64,000 bases of DNA from Exiguobacterium sp. BMC-KP (lineage in GTDB: Bacteria; Bacillota; Bacilli; Exiguobacteriales; Exiguobacteriaceae): NCBI RefSeq assembly GCF_001275385.1, contig NZ_LGIW01000015.1, forward strand, positions 1,240,001-1,304,000, in the 5' to 3' direction. The position numbers and the translations under genes are program-made. The notes below the pieces were generated by a model, which saw only the letters and a program-made list of their open reading frames with translations, was not told the DNA's origin and made no database searches. Numbering within the stretch: the first letter of the stretch is position 1; each line of letters opens with the position of its first letter. Positions 9,510-19,186 of this stretch are shown here, one piece after another.

Positions 9510-10366
9510 CGTTTCAGATTGACGAGTTCTTCTAACACTTGGTCACTCGTTGTAATAATTCGTGTGTTTGCCTGGAAACCACGCTGTGCAATGATCATTT
9601 CCGTAAATTCTTCTGACAAATCGACGTTTGACATCTCGAGTGTCCCGGATGTCAATTGACCGAGACCTTTAGTGCTCGGTGTTCCTATTGCTGCTCCACC
9701 TGAGTTTTGCGAAGCCGAGAATAAGTTCACGCCTGATTTTTCAAGACCACCCGGGTTAGGGAAGTTTGCTAATGTAATGTACCCTACCGTAGTTAACGCA
9801 CCTGTATTATTTACATAAGTGACTAATCCATCTTTCCCAATAGATAAGTTTCGTGCATCGGTAGGGATTTTTAATTTTTGGTAACCGGCAGTCGGCGTTG
9901 CAGGTGCATCCGGTAAGTTGTTAGGAACAGGAACGGTTGGAACAGTAGCTGTTCCAGTACCAACAACGTAGTTTCCATCACCAGTAACGATGTTTCCATC
10001 TAAATCTGTATAGAAGTTTCCAGATCTCGTATATCGAACACCTTCCGCTGTCATGACTTGATAGAATCCTTCTCCTGAAATCCCGACGTCAAGCGTCCGA
10101 CCTGTATTTTGAAGTGCTCCTTGGTTGTAAACGTTATCGACTGTTGACATCGATGCCCCGAGACCAACTTGTTTTGGGTTTGTTCCCCCGACATTACCAC
10201 CAGCACCTGAAGCAGATCCGACAGATTGGTTAACTAAATCCTTGAACGTGACACGCCCTTTTTTATAACCGAATGTATTGACGTTTGCGATGTTGTTACC
10301 GACGACATCCAATTTCGTTTGGAAGTTTTTCAATCCACTGATTCCTGAATACATTGAACGTAACAT
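9506..10366 (-). CDS. flgE: FlgE, flagellar hook protein
   Basis: A 286-residue hook/rod-family protein. The N-terminal motif GISGLKNFQTKLDVVGNNIANVNTFGYK and the C-terminal amphipathic helix (MIIAQRGFQANTRIITTSDQ) form the D0/D1 core. The middle region is short and rich in Gly, Thr and Asn, as expected for the exposed hook surface in Firmicutes. Called FlgE rather than FlgG because it follows fliK–flgD; the two families are close, and older Bacillus annotation used flgG here. Confidence 0.92.
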   Translation of the reverse strand: MLRSMYSGISGLKNFQTKLDVVGNNIANVNTFGYKKGRVTFKDLVNQSVGSASGAGGNVGGTNPKQVGLGASMSTVDNVYNQGALQNTGRTLDVGISGEGFYQVMTAEGVRYTRSGNFYTDLDGNIVTGDGNYVVGTGTATVPTVPVPNNLPDAPATPTAGYQKLKIPTDARNLSIGKDGLVTYVNNTGALTTVGYITLANFPNPGGLEKSGVNLFSASQNSGGAAIGTPSTKGLGQLTSGTLEMSNVDLSEEFTEMIIAQRGFQANTRIITTSDQVLEELVNLKR

Positions 10367-10821
10367 TATTTTTCCTCCTTAGATTTGATTTGCGTCAGGT
10401 CATACACACTGACCCGTTTACCGTTCGATAATTCAGCGATGACATCCACACCATCTCGTTTGACACTTAGTACAGTTGCTGTCTCTTCCGTTGAAGAGGT
10501 TTCACCCTCAGCGTTAGAAGACGGTGTATAACTGACATCTTTTCCAATCAGGTTACTGTACGTCATTAGCGCACCTGCATGCTGGTTTAGGATCATCGTT
10601 TCCATGCCTTTTCCAATCGATTGCATCTGTTCTAACGAAGAAAACTGAGCCATTTGGGCAATGAACTCTTTATCTTCCATTGGAGCTGTTGGATCTTGGT
10701 TCGATAACTGGGCGATTAAAATCTTCATGAACATATCTTTATCCATCGAGTTGTTGGATACGGTTTGCTTTTTTTCAGGTAACTGAAACGAAGAACCGTC
10801 ATTTTTAATCCCTTCCGTCAT
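10366..10821 (-). CDS. flgD: FlgD, hook-cap protein
   Basis: Start placed at 10821 (151 residues) because AGGAGG lies 6 bases upstream; the longer reading frame would extend far into fliK. The conserved block [28 protein letters not shown] and Q-F-S-S-L-E-Q motif identify the hook-capping protein needed for hook polymerisation. The C-terminal part is a short KOW/Tudor-like fold, so the protein is of the small Firmicute type. Start overlaps the fliK end by 17 bases; the stop overlaps the flgE ATG by one base (TAATG). Confidence 0.94.
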   Translation of the reverse strand: MTEGIKNDGSSFQLPEKKQTVSNNSMDKDMFMKILIAQLSNQDPTAPMEDKEFIAQMAQFSSLEQMQSIGKGMETMILNQHAGALMTYSNLIGKDVSYTPSSNAEGETSSTEETATVLSVKRDGVDVIAELSNGKRVSVYDLTQIKSKEEK

Positions 10822-11941
10822 CTTCTTCCTCCTCTCGCTCTTCTTCTTGCTGATGTGAAGAAGATTCCTGTTTTTCCTGTTCACGTCGTTCTGAAGAGAA
10901 TCCTTGTTCAAATTCTCTTGCTGCCGTAGCAATGATACCTGTTTCGATTTTCACAACCGGACTCTGTTGATGTAGTGTCGTATGTAGTTTTCCGAGTTGT
11001 TGTTCAATCAATTGCTTTGTTTGCTCATTCGCCATGAAAAGCTTAATCGTAAGTTCATTTCCTTTTCGATCTACTTGAACGACTAGTTCACCTAACTGTT
11101 CAGGATATAAACGAATAGAGATTTTTGAAGAACCATCTTTACCGTTTATAAAAGGTGCTTGTTTTAACGCCGCTTCGATTCGATTCACGATTTGCTCATC
11201 GACTGGTAAAAACGGAACTGTGCGATTCACACTATTGAAAAGTAGCGCATGATTCATTCGGTTTACACTTACTGCTGGAGCTGCTGTATTGGCTTTAATA
11301 TCTTGTTCTAATGCCGAGGATGGCTCTTGACTTTGTTTCTGAACGACATTCGCCATTTTATTCTGACCCGTTTCCATCAACTTCTCTTTTGACGAAGTCA
11401 GCTCATTTTTGACGGGTAGAATCAAATTCTCCATGTTTTCTTCTACTGGAGACGTCCCGATACTCTGCACAGGATTTGCTTCTGGCTTCAATTGCTGATT
11501 CTGTTTCTGCAATACATTTCCTATCAATGTATTGATTTGAGCGGGAGTGATGGATGATTGATCGAGTAGCTGAACAGCAGATTCGATATTTCCTTCTTGA
11601 ATCGCCTTTAAAATCTGAACAATCTCTCGATGCTTCACCGAGTGAATTGGAAGGCTACTAACTTCAGGTTGCTCCAGCACTTCTAAAATCATTTCTGGGT
11701 GATCCATAAGCGACTGGATATTTTGAAGCAATACAGCCTTTTCAGATTTTCCATCTACATCTACACGTTCCGAATCTTTTAGTGATACATCCGGAATTCC
11801 TTGATTTACAGTCAAGTCATTCTTCGTTAGAAATTGCAAAAGCGTCGCAAATTTACCGGCTGCATCTGTTGCGTTCCCCATCTCATCGGTACCTATCGCT
11901 GTTCCTTGTACCGGATTCATTTGAAGATCTGAAATATTCAT
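10805..11941 (-). CDS. fliK: FliK, flagellar hook-length control protein
   Basis: A 378-residue protein with a long, low-complexity Gln/Ser/Asn-rich N-terminal ruler region and the compact Flg_hook domain near residues 285-345 ([18 protein letters not shown]). The charged tail is very rich in Glu, Gln and Asp. FliK measures the hook and flips FlhB specificity. Low sequence conservation outside the domain is normal for the family. Confidence 0.92.
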   Translation of the reverse strand: MNISDLQMNPVQGTAIGTDEMGNATDAAGKFATLLQFLTKNDLTVNQGIPDVSLKDSERVDVDGKSEKAVLLQNIQSLMDHPEMILEVLEQPEVSSLPIHSVKHREIVQILKAIQEGNIESAVQLLDQSSITPAQINTLIGNVLQKQNQQLKPEANPVQSIGTSPVEENMENLILPVKNELTSSKEKLMETGQNKMANVVQKQSQEPSSALEQDIKANTAAPAVSVNRMNHALLFNSVNRTVPFLPVDEQIVNRIEAALKQAPFINGKDGSSKISIRLYPEQLGELVVQVDRKGNELTIKLFMANEQTKQLIEQQLGKLHTTLHQQSPVVKIETGIIATAAREFEQGFSSERREQEKQESSSHQQEEEREEEEDDGRD

Positions 11942-11951
11942 GTCCTCACCT

Positions 11952-12503
11952 CTATTCCGAAGATAATAGTTGAGTTAATGCTGCTGCTTTTTTTGCATCC
12001 ATTTTGGCAATGATTGCAGCTTGCTGTTCTGCATCGATGTTCTCGATGATCGAAACCACTTCAGTTGGGCTGAGCTCATTAAAGATTAACGCAGCTTCTT
12101 TAGGTGACATTTCAGCATATACATCAGATACTGGTGTTTTCTTAGTTTTCTTCTCACTCGCAGAAGTAGTTGAAGCAGCAGGAGCTGATGCTTTTTTCAA
12201 CTGATCCCGTTCTGAAATTAGTTTTGTGATTTCTTGTTCTTTCACTTGCAACGTTTGCTTTTGTTCTTCTTTTTCATTGCGTAATTTCTTGATTTCGCTG
12301 TTTGCTACTTTTAAACGTTTGACCAACTCTTGGTCATTAGAGGTAGCAGTAGATTTTGCTGTTTTTTCTGTATCGAACGGTAAAGATAATAATGGTCTTC
12401 CGTTCGCATAATTCAACACGAAGTATGCTGTCAGCAAGATGATGATAAACGGGATGATCACTAAAGGTAATATCCACTGCTTTGATGTTTTTTGTTCACT
12501 CAT
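11952..12503 (-). CDS. MotE/YlxF-like flagellar operon membrane protein
   Basis: A 183-residue protein with one N-terminal membrane helix (about 10-30), a coiled coil (about 58-105), a short linker and a C-terminal MgtE-N-like helical repeat (SPKEAALIFNELSPTEVVSIIENIDAEQQ). This architecture matches YlxF of Bacillus and the MotE family, which has a stator-chaperone role in some bacteria. It overlaps fliJ by 4 bases. The exact function in this genus is unproven. Confidence 0.85.
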   Translation of the reverse strand: MSEQKTSKQWILPLVIIPFIIILLTAYFVLNYANGRPLLSLPFDTEKTAKSTATSNDQELVKRLKVANSEIKKLRNEKEEQKQTLQVKEQEITKLISERDQLKKASAPAASTTSASEKKTKKTPVSDVYAEMSPKEAALIFNELSPTEVVSIIENIDAEQQAAIIAKMDAKKAAALTQLLSSE

Positions 12504-12934
12504 ATCATTTGACCTCTTTTAAAGTGTAGAAGAGATAGCTCATCTAGTTGATTTTGTTCTAATATCGCAAGTTCTCGCCTTACTTCAAAAAAATGATTTT
12601 CTTGCAGTTTGGTGAATTTTTTCTCTTCAATCATGGCTTCTTTCAAATCCGACTGAGCCTTTTCATATACATTTTTAGCTTGTGTCACAAACAACTGTTG
12701 TCTCTCGATTTGTTGTTTTACAACATCTCTAGCTCTTTCACGATATTGCGAATCAACCAACTCGATTCTTCCAATCTGATTTTGTTCTTTTAAAAATGTT
12801 TCATAACGAATCAACAAATGGTAAAGCTTTTGCATCTCGTCTTCATATCGCATCTTTTTTTCAGCTGTTTCTTTCGAGACTCGATCCTTTTCCGCTTCAG
12901 CGAGCGGAATTATTCGTTCGTATATCGTTCGCAT
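12500..12934 (-). CDS. fliJ: FliJ, flagellar export chaperone-escort protein
   Basis: A 144-residue almost entirely coiled-coil protein, rich in Glu, Lys and Gln, between fliI and the ylxF-like gene. This is the size, composition and place of FliJ, which joins the FliI ATPase ring to FlhA. Sequence alone is weakly diagnostic; context carries the call. Confidence 0.88.
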   Translation of the reverse strand: MRTIYERIIPLAEAEKDRVSKETAEKKMRYEDEMQKLYHLLIRYETFLKEQNQIGRIELVDSQYRERARDVVKQQIERQQLFVTQAKNVYEKAQSDLKEAMIEEKKFTKLQENHFFEVRRELAILEQNQLDELSLLHFKRGQMI

Positions 12935-12945
12935 GTCCGCTCTCC

Positions 12946-14259
12946 TTATGGAATAATCTGAAATAGCCTTTCAATTGCAGCATCTAAATCACTCACTTCA
13001 TGGACAGACTGTTTTAGAAATTCGATGAGTTGAGGGTAAATTTGAATAGCCCGATCGATTTCTGGATTTGTTCCGCTTTTATACGCTCCAATGTTAATCA
13101 AATCTTCCGCATCTAAATAAGTAGAAAGAAGCTGACGAAAAACGATGGCCTTTTGTTTATGCTCTTCTGAAGTGATTTGATTCATGACACGACTGATGGA
13201 GCGTAATACATGAATCGCAGGATATTGTCCTTTGTTCGCCAAATTCCGATCCAGTACAAAGTGACCATCCAAAATTCCACGTACAGCATCTGCAATCGGT
13301 TCATTCATATCATCCCCATCAACCAAGACAGTGTAGAACGCGGTAATAGAACCTTGTTCAGTCTTACCGCTTCGCTCTAAAAGTTGCGGAAGTAGTGCAA
13401 AGACACTTGGTGTATATCCTTTTGAAGCGGGAGGTTCACCTGTTGCTAGTCCGATTTCACGTTGTGCCATTGCGAATCGTGTAACGGAGTCCATCATAAG
13501 GACAACATTTTTCCCTTGATCTCGAAAGTACTCAGCAATCGCCGTCGCAGTGTAAGCTCCTTTAAGTCGGACTAAGGGCGATTGATCACTTGTTGCAACA
13601 ACGATGATCGACCGACTCATTCCTTCCTCGCCTAATTCAGCTTCGATGAACTCTTTAACTTCACGTCCACGCTCTCCAATTAAAGCAATCACGTTGATAT
13701 CCGCAGTCGATCGTTTTGCAATCATTCCTAGAAGTGTTGACTTCCCGACACCCGATCCCGCAAATAACCCAACACGCTGTCCTTCACCTACTGTTAACAA
13801 CGTATCAATCGCTCGTATGCCAGTAGAGAGTACTTCACTAATGCGTGGACGACTTAACGGGCTTGGTGGCTTCCTAACAATTGATGTTGTTTTTAAATGA
13901 TCCAGATTTTCACCGTCTAACGGTCTTCCTAGTCCATCTAACACTTGACCGATCAATTCTTCCCCTACAGGAACATGTAACGGTTTGCCTGAAGCAATAA
14001 CGATAGACCCTGGAGCGATTGCCGTCGTTTCACCATAAGGCATAAGTAAAACATGCCCCTCTTTAAAGCCAACGACCTCTGCTTCAATTTCATGATGCGC
14101 GTTCAATTGAATAAAACAGCGTTCTCCAATTGATACAGCCGTTGGTCCTCTCGATTCGATCATCAACCCGATTACTTGGACAACTTTTCCTGAATGTCGA
14201 AGAAGATCATCAAATTTAATGTCTTGAATCGCTTCTTGCAAATGTTGAACTTTATACAT
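12946..14259 (-). CDS. fliI: FliI, flagellar export ATPase
   Basis: A 437-residue F1-ATPase beta-like enzyme. Walker A is GSGVGKST at residues 168-175 and Walker B is in VVLMMDSVTRFA. The signature ATGEPPASKGYTPSVF follows. It powers unfolding and chaperone release in flagellar export. GAGGTG lies 7 bases upstream of the ATG, and the start overlaps the fliH end by 8 bases. Confidence 0.97.
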   Translation of the reverse strand: MYKVQHLQEAIQDIKFDDLLRHSGKVVQVIGLMIESRGPTAVSIGERCFIQLNAHHEIEAEVVGFKEGHVLLMPYGETTAIAPGSIVIASGKPLHVPVGEELIGQVLDGLGRPLDGENLDHLKTTSIVRKPPSPLSRPRISEVLSTGIRAIDTLLTVGEGQRVGLFAGSGVGKSTLLGMIAKRSTADINVIALIGERGREVKEFIEAELGEEGMSRSIIVVATSDQSPLVRLKGAYTATAIAEYFRDQGKNVVLMMDSVTRFAMAQREIGLATGEPPASKGYTPSVFALLPQLLERSGKTEQGSITAFYTVLVDGDDMNEPIADAVRGILDGHFVLDRNLANKGQYPAIHVLRSISRVMNQITSEEHKQKAIVFRQLLSTYLDAEDLINIGAYKSGTNPEIDRAIQIYPQLIEFLKQSVHEVSDLDAAIERLFQIIP

Positions 14260-14986
14260 CCGTCAACACCTCAAAAATCTTTTTCTCAAGATTTTTAAAA
14301 CTGGAGTGTAAACCACCAGTAATAGCACCATTTTCAGAATCGATTCTAAAATCACGTGGGGACAATTCTGGATCTAACCGAAGTTGAACACTGACTGTTG
14401 CCCCAAGAATGGATTGAATCTTATCTTCCATCATGACTAAACGTTCAAAATCTTGAGGTGAGGCATAGATAAACAACTTCTCACGATCTCTAAACTGAAT
14501 CAGTAGTTTATGAATCATTTTGTACAATGTCTCTTCATCGGAATCTAATAGATTTTCTAGGAATAAATGCGTCGTTTGAAGAGCAGCTACACATAGATCA
14601 TGTTCCATCATCATGAGTTTCTCTTGAAAACGTTGCTCTAATTTCTCACTTAATGCATTTAAGTCTGTCATTGCCTTATCATACGTTGCTAAGCCACTAG
14701 ATTGCCCTTCAACAAATCCTGCTTCATACCCTTGCAGCGTTGCCGCCTCGAGCGTTCTTACCTTTTCTTGTTCAAATTGCTCTAGTCTTAATTCTTGTTC
14801 TTCCATCAATCGTTTTTCTAAAAGTGTCAATTGATTCTGACGTTCTAACCATTCTTCTTCATAGGAAATCGTAACGAGATTACTGTCATGATCAACGTTT
14901 TCAGACGAAGCTACTGGTTGATGAATCAAACGCTGTGATTTAGACAGGACACTCTGTCGTTTAATGACGTTAGACAACGATATCAT
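14252..14986 (-). CDS. fliH: FliH, regulator of the flagellar export ATPase
   Basis: About 245 residues, with a long Glu/Gln-rich helical region (about 60-130) and a C-terminal FliH/V-ATPase-E-like domain. It tethers and restrains FliI. The start is uncertain: an ATG at 14986 has GGAGGAG too close, whereas a TTG at 14977 has it about 9 bases upstream and would give a protein beginning LSNVIKRQS. Both starts overlap the fliG end. Confidence 0.9.
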   Translation of the reverse strand: MISLSNVIKRQSVLSKSQRLIHQPVASSENVDHDSNLVTISYEEEWLERQNQLTLLEKRLMEEQELRLEQFEQEKVRTLEAATLQGYEAGFVEGQSSGLATYDKAMTDLNALSEKLEQRFQEKLMMMEHDLCVAALQTTHLFLENLLDSDEETLYKMIHKLLIQFRDREKLFIYASPQDFERLVMMEDKIQSILGATVSVQLRLDPELSPRDFRIDSENGAITGGLHSSFKNLEKKIFEVLTDV

Positions 14987-15977
14987 CTCCTCCACCGCGT
15001 GCGACGACGATCTCACCCATATCTTCTAAACGACGAATGATACCGACGATTCGACTTTGCGCTTCTTCTACGTCGCGTAATCGAACTGGACCCATGAACT
15101 CCATATCTTCCTTGAACGACTCGACCATCCGCTGAGACATGTTCCGGTACACCATGTCTTTAACGTCATCAGATGATACTTTCAATGCTAAAAGGAGATC
15201 CTCATTTGAAACTTCACGAATGATACGTTGAATCGCACGTGCATCCAATGTGACGATATCCTCAAATACGAACATCCGCTTTTTGATTTCCTCAGCTAAT
15301 TCAGGATCTTGAATTTCAAGCGTATCCAAAATCGTTCGTTCAGTCGTTCGGTCAACACCATTTAACACTTGAACGACCGCTTCAATTCCGCCTGACTGAG
15401 CATAATCTTGCATTCCTGCTTGAGACAGATTCCGTTCTAAAATCAATTCAACCTCGCTAATGATTTCTGGATTCATTCGATCCATCGTAGCAATTCGTCT
15501 TGCTACATCCGACTGTGCCTCTGCCGGAAGCTCAGAAAGGATTTGCCCTGACTTCGCTGGATCCAAATGAGCCAGCACTAAAGCAATCGTTTGAGGATGT
15601 TCGTTTTGAATGAAATTTAATAATTGTTTTGAGTCTGCTTTTCGTGCAAATTCAAATGGACGTACTTGAAGTGTTGACGTGAGGCGATGGATGAGTTCCA
15701 TCGCCTTCTCTTCACCAACCGCTTTTTCTAAAACGGATTTTGCAAAACCGATACCACCTTGCGTGATATAGTTTTGTGCCATCGCTAAATCATGGAATTC
15801 ATCGAGAACACCCGCTTTATCTTCAGGATCAATCCGTTTCATACTTGAAATTTGTAACGTCAACCATTCCATCTCTTCTTCACTTAAATGCTTATATACA
15901 TTTGCCGCGACTTCTGGACCTAATGAAATCATTAGGACGGCAGCCTTTTCACGACTATTCATCTCTAATTTCTTCAT
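14970..15977 (-). CDS. fliG: FliG, flagellar motor switch/rotor protein
   Basis: A 335-residue armadillo-type helical protein. The middle-domain motif EHPQTIALVLAHLDP and the C-terminal torque helix with charged residues (LDARAIQRIIREVSNEDLLLALK) are clear. FliG interacts with the MotA stator and with FliF and FliM. Length and position (after fliF, 4 bases apart) are standard. Confidence 0.97.
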   Translation of the reverse strand: MKKLEMNSREKAAVLMISLGPEVAANVYKHLSEEEMEWLTLQISSMKRIDPEDKAGVLDEFHDLAMAQNYITQGGIGFAKSVLEKAVGEEKAMELIHRLTSTLQVRPFEFARKADSKQLLNFIQNEHPQTIALVLAHLDPAKSGQILSELPAEAQSDVARRIATMDRMNPEIISEVELILERNLSQAGMQDYAQSGGIEAVVQVLNGVDRTTERTILDTLEIQDPELAEEIKKRMFVFEDIVTLDARAIQRIIREVSNEDLLLALKVSSDDVKDMVYRNMSQRMVESFKEDMEFMGPVRLRDVEEAQSRIVGIIRRLEDMGEIVVARGGGDDIVV

Positions 15978-15981
15978 AGGA

Positions 15982-17553
15982 TCAATCCTCCGCTAACCAA
16001 GTTCTAAGCAGTTTTGCAAATTCGTCTGGATTTGACGCTGCTAATTTTTCCAATTGTTTTCGTTTTTGAGCTTCATTGCTATTATCTTCAGTTGATAGCT
16101 CCGGAATTTCTGTTTCAATTGGAGTCCATTCCTCTAAGCTCTCTTCTTCGTCTTTTTTACGTTTACGAACCATGAAGAAAATCATACCTATGATGACTAA
16201 GGCTGCTGCACCTAATGCAAACCAAACCCACATAGGGATTGCTTCTGAAGTAGCCGTCTGTTTCGTTGTCGTGTTGGCAAACGGTCGGGACATGACAACT
16301 ACTTTGTTCGTTAATTCCGCATCTGTTAACGTCGTTTTAGCATCTTTTTTCGTAATGGATGTTCGGATGATGGAATACATCATCGTCTGCAAGTCTGTTT
16401 GTAACTGTGGGTCAATTTGAGTCTGACCCTTTGGTGGTTCTACTATGATTTGAATTCCTAAGTCACGAATTTCATACGGTGCCCCAGAAATCTGTTTCGT
16501 GATTCGATTTACTTCATAGTTAATAATGTCGTGTGTTTTATCGCTCGTATCTCCAGCTTGACCATTTCCTGTCGGGAAATTGATTGTTTCATTTTCACCA
16601 GTTCCGGCAGTTCCTTGGTTCGCTGCACCTGTGTATGCTTCAGCTACTTTTTCTGCCGAAGTGACGATTCCTTGGATTTTATCTGGATCTACTGGTTCCA
16701 CTAGCTTTTGTTCTTCTTGACGTTTCGTAACATCTACATCGGCTGTGACCGATACGAGTGCTTTTTGTGGTCCAAGAACAACAGAAAGCATTTGTTGGAT
16801 TTGTTTACGTAAATCATTCTCCGTTGTTTTCTTAAGCGCCATCGGATCTGTACCACCGGCCGTTTGTGTCGCATTACCCGGTTCGTAGTACGTAAAGTAC
16901 TGATCCATGATCGTAATGTTTTCTTCCTTGAGATTTGGAATACTCTTTGCAATCAAATGATATAGACCTTGAACCGTTTGGTTATTCAAGTTACTTCCTG
17001 CGCTTGATGTCAAGACAACAGACACCGTCGAAGATTCTTTTTCGTCAGATAAAAAGACGCTTTTTTCAGGAAGAGTGATCATGACTTTCGCAGATTCAAT
17101 TCCGTTGACTTGCGTAATCAAGTTTTCAAGCTCCGTCTGCATCGTATCCCGTTCCAAAATATTCATTTCTTTATCCGTTGTTCCGAATCCCGCATTTTCA
17201 CTAAAGAAGGAATAATCAATTTGACCAGACTTTGGAATACCAGCCGATGCTAATTCGACTTTTAAATTCTCGACATTCGCCTCCGGAACAAGAATTGTCA
17301 CGCCATTAGCTTCACTAACGACTTCAGATGGAATACCATCCTCGTTTAGTTTTTCCGTCACTTGTCCGGCTTCTTGTGGTGATAATTTTGAATAAAGGGG
17401 TGTCATCGTTGGTTTCGACAACCAGAGAATAGCGACGATCAATGCTGCTAAAACGACGATAATACTTCCAAGAATCGTCGCCTTTTTAGCGAGTGACCAT
17501 GATTTCCACGTTGTATTAATGGTGTTCCATCTTGCTTTTAATCCTTCGTTCAT
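15982..17553 (-). CDS. fliF: FliF, flagellar MS-ring protein
   Basis: A 523-residue protein with membrane helices at about 25-46 and 445-465 and two ring-building (YscJ/FliF) domains between them (LYSKLSPQEAGQVTEKLNEDGIPS; VMITLPEKSVF). The cytoplasmic tail (LEKLAASNPDEFAKLLRTWLAED) is the FliG-binding end. FliF seeds basal-body assembly. Confidence 0.97.
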   Translation of the reverse strand: MNEGLKARWNTINTTWKSWSLAKKATILGSIIVVLAALIVAILWLSKPTMTPLYSKLSPQEAGQVTEKLNEDGIPSEVVSEANGVTILVPEANVENLKVELASAGIPKSGQIDYSFFSENAGFGTTDKEMNILERDTMQTELENLITQVNGIESAKVMITLPEKSVFLSDEKESSTVSVVLTSSAGSNLNNQTVQGLYHLIAKSIPNLKEENITIMDQYFTYYEPGNATQTAGGTDPMALKKTTENDLRKQIQQMLSVVLGPQKALVSVTADVDVTKRQEEQKLVEPVDPDKIQGIVTSAEKVAEAYTGAANQGTAGTGENETINFPTGNGQAGDTSDKTHDIINYEVNRITKQISGAPYEIRDLGIQIIVEPPKGQTQIDPQLQTDLQTMMYSIIRTSITKKDAKTTLTDAELTNKVVVMSRPFANTTTKQTATSEAIPMWVWFALGAAALVIIGMIFFMVRKRKKDEEESLEEWTPIETEIPELSTEDNSNEAQKRKQLEKLAASNPDEFAKLLRTWLAED

Positions 17554-17581
17554 TCAACATCTCCCACGCTTTCCTTAACAT

Positions 17582-17875
17582 TCACAGTTGCATACGCATC
17601 ATTTCTTGGTATGCTTCGATGCCCTTATTCCGGACCTCAATGGCGAGTTGCATAGAGAGAGATGCTTCTTCTGTTTTAATCATAATATTATGTAGATCTG
17701 TCGACTTACCCGTCGCCAAATCTACTCGTGCTTGAGATGAAGCGCTTTGTGTAGCGTTTAATCCATTCATTGCTTGACTTAACACTTCGCTAAAATCACT
17801 TGGTGTGGTTTTAGGAGTCATTTGATTTTGAAGAATTGGTTGTAATCCTTGAATCGCTTGAATTGCCATGGTCAT
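17582..17875 (-). CDS. fliE: FliE, MS-ring/rod junction protein
   Basis: A 97-residue secreted rod adaptor with the conserved C-terminal helix (EASLSMQLAIEVRNKGIEAYQEMMRMQL region). The ATG at 17875 has AAGGGATG upstream; a second ATG two codons later is also possible. It lies between flgC and fliF, as in Bacillus. Confidence 0.95.
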   Translation of the reverse strand: MTMAIQAIQGLQPILQNQMTPKTTPSDFSEVLSQAMNGLNATQSASSQARVDLATGKSTDLHNIMIKTEEASLSMQLAIEVRNKGIEAYQEMMRMQL

Positions 17876-17892
17876 ACATCATCCCTTCATTC

Positions 17893-18291
17893 TTACTTAC
17901 CGATCTCCATCGCTTTAACGAGCATTGCTTTCGTCGCGTTAAGAGCTGTCACGTTTGCTTCATAAGATCGTGTCGCACCCATCATATCAACCATTTCTTT
18001 TAAAATATCGACATTCGGCATTTTGACATACCCAAGCTCGTCGGCATCAGGATGACTTGGGTTGTATTCTAATTTAAAAGGCTCTTCATCTTTTCGAAGT
18101 TCACTAACCGTCACACCATTAGCTGTTTCTTTAAGAACCGCTAATTTACGAGCATAGGGTTGCCACTGACCATCTACAAGTTCCCCCCGTGTCGTTTGAG
18201 CATTTGCGATATTTGCTGAGACCGTATCGAGCCGAAGACGTTGTGCAGTTAATCCTGATGCAGAAGTATGAAATCCACCGAACATACTCAC
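17893..18291 (-). CDS. flgC: FlgC, proximal rod protein
   Basis: A 132-residue rod protein with the N-terminal motif TSASGLTAQRLRLDTVSANIANA and C-terminal helix (EMVDMMGATRSYEANVTALNATKAM). The start codon is GTG at 18291, chosen because GAGGAGG is 9 bases upstream; the internal ATG two codons later is 15 bases away. It starts two bases after the flgB stop. Confidence 0.95.
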   Translation of the reverse strand: MSMFGGFHTSASGLTAQRLRLDTVSANIANAQTTRGELVDGQWQPYARKLAVLKETANGVTVSELRKDEEPFKLEYNPSHPDADELGYVKMPNVDILKEMVDMMGATRSYEANVTALNATKAMLVKAMEIGK

Positions 18292-18293
18292 TT

Positions 18294-18656
18294 TTATCTG
18301 CCTCCTCTAATTACTGATTGGATCCCTGAGAATTTACGATTCAACTGTTCTACTAATGCCTCATACTCGATCTGATTGCGTGATAATTCAGACATCTCGA
18401 AATCGATATCGACACCATTTCCATCGTTGCGCATAGAAGTCGATTGCTCAACGATTGAACCTTGTGCATCAATCTGAGCATGACGCTTTAGACTCATTTT
18501 CATTTGAGAGTCTAGTACATCCGAAAACACTAAACGCTGTGCTTTGTATCCAGGTGTATCAACATTCGCGATATTTTTAGATATTACTTTTTGAGAATCT
18601 ACAGTACGATTGACTGCTTTGGTAAGTAAAGAATAATCGGAGCCTAACCAATCCAT
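18294..18656 (-). CDS. flgB: FlgB, proximal rod protein and first gene of the fla/che operon
   Basis: A 120-residue rod protein with the typical motif SKNIANVDTPGYKAQRLVF and C-terminal helix. Start set at ATG 18656, preceded by GGAGGGCGG. It is the promoter-proximal gene of the flagellar block, downstream of the gene-free region 18657-19089. It lacks the middle domains seen in hook proteins, as expected. Confidence 0.95.
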   Translation of the reverse strand: MDWLGSDYSLLTKAVNRTVDSQKVISKNIANVDTPGYKAQRLVFSDVLDSQMKMSLKRHAQIDAQGSIVEQSTSMRNDGNGVDIDFEMSELSRNQIEYEALVEQLNRKFSGIQSVIRGGR

Positions 18657-19089
18657 GTATCCGCCCTCCATATATGAATAGTTTGGAATTGAAGAATATT
18701 AAAACTAGTAAGTCATTAGTAACATATCTGAAATAATTGAAACAAATAGGTCAATGTTTGAAAAGGATAAATTTTAAAAAAAGGGTAATGAGATGTTGAT
18801 TTTTCACCTTTAATTACCATTTTGTTCAAAAATGATAAATATTACCTATGCATCTACTAAAAGAAAAATGTTTAATTAATAAAAATGAACTAATTTATTA
18901 TTTACATAAAATGTCTAAAGAAAGATTTAAAATATTTCGTTCATAAGCAACAGAATTGATTATACATCTAATGCGGATTGAAAAAAACACCAAATTGTAA
19001 TTTCTTTGAATAAATATAAAAATAGTCCCTTCTCTTTTAACTTTTTTATCCACCCCTTTTATTGGTATTCCACTTCACTAAAACTCCAT
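18657..19089 (-). promoter_or_regulatory. AT-rich gene-free region upstream of flgB, probable fla/che control region
   Basis: No reading frame here looks coding, and the stretch is far richer in A and T than its flanks. It separates the codY terminator from flgB, so the flagellar promoter should lie in it. The best minus-strand candidate is TTGACC (18749-18754), 17 bases, TCAGAT (18726-18731), a poor -10. I see no sigma-D style TAAA/GCCGATAT pair. The hexamer ATTACC occurs at 18813-18818 and 18841-18846, and its inverse GGTAAT at 18784-18789, which could be a regulator site. Confidence 0.5.
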
Positions 19090-19127
19090 AAAAAAAACGA
19101 TTCTTCTCACCATGGAAAAGAATCGTT
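19090..19127 (-). terminator. Rho-independent terminator after codY
   Basis: On the minus strand a 10-base stem AACGATTCTT / AAGAATCGTT encloses a 12-base loop and is followed by a run of Ts. It lies 60 bases past the codY stop and separates codY from the flagellar operon. Confidence 0.85.
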
Positions 19128-19186
19128 CATCAGATACAGACGTTGGAATCACTAATGAAAATCCCCCTGTATCTCATCATTATTTT

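Noticed and set aside
18720-18760. A CodY box or sigma-D promoter upstream of flgB
   Set aside because: The best CodY-box alignment has about six mismatches of 15, and the partial GCCGATAT-like word (TCAGATAT) lacks TAAA at the correct distance.
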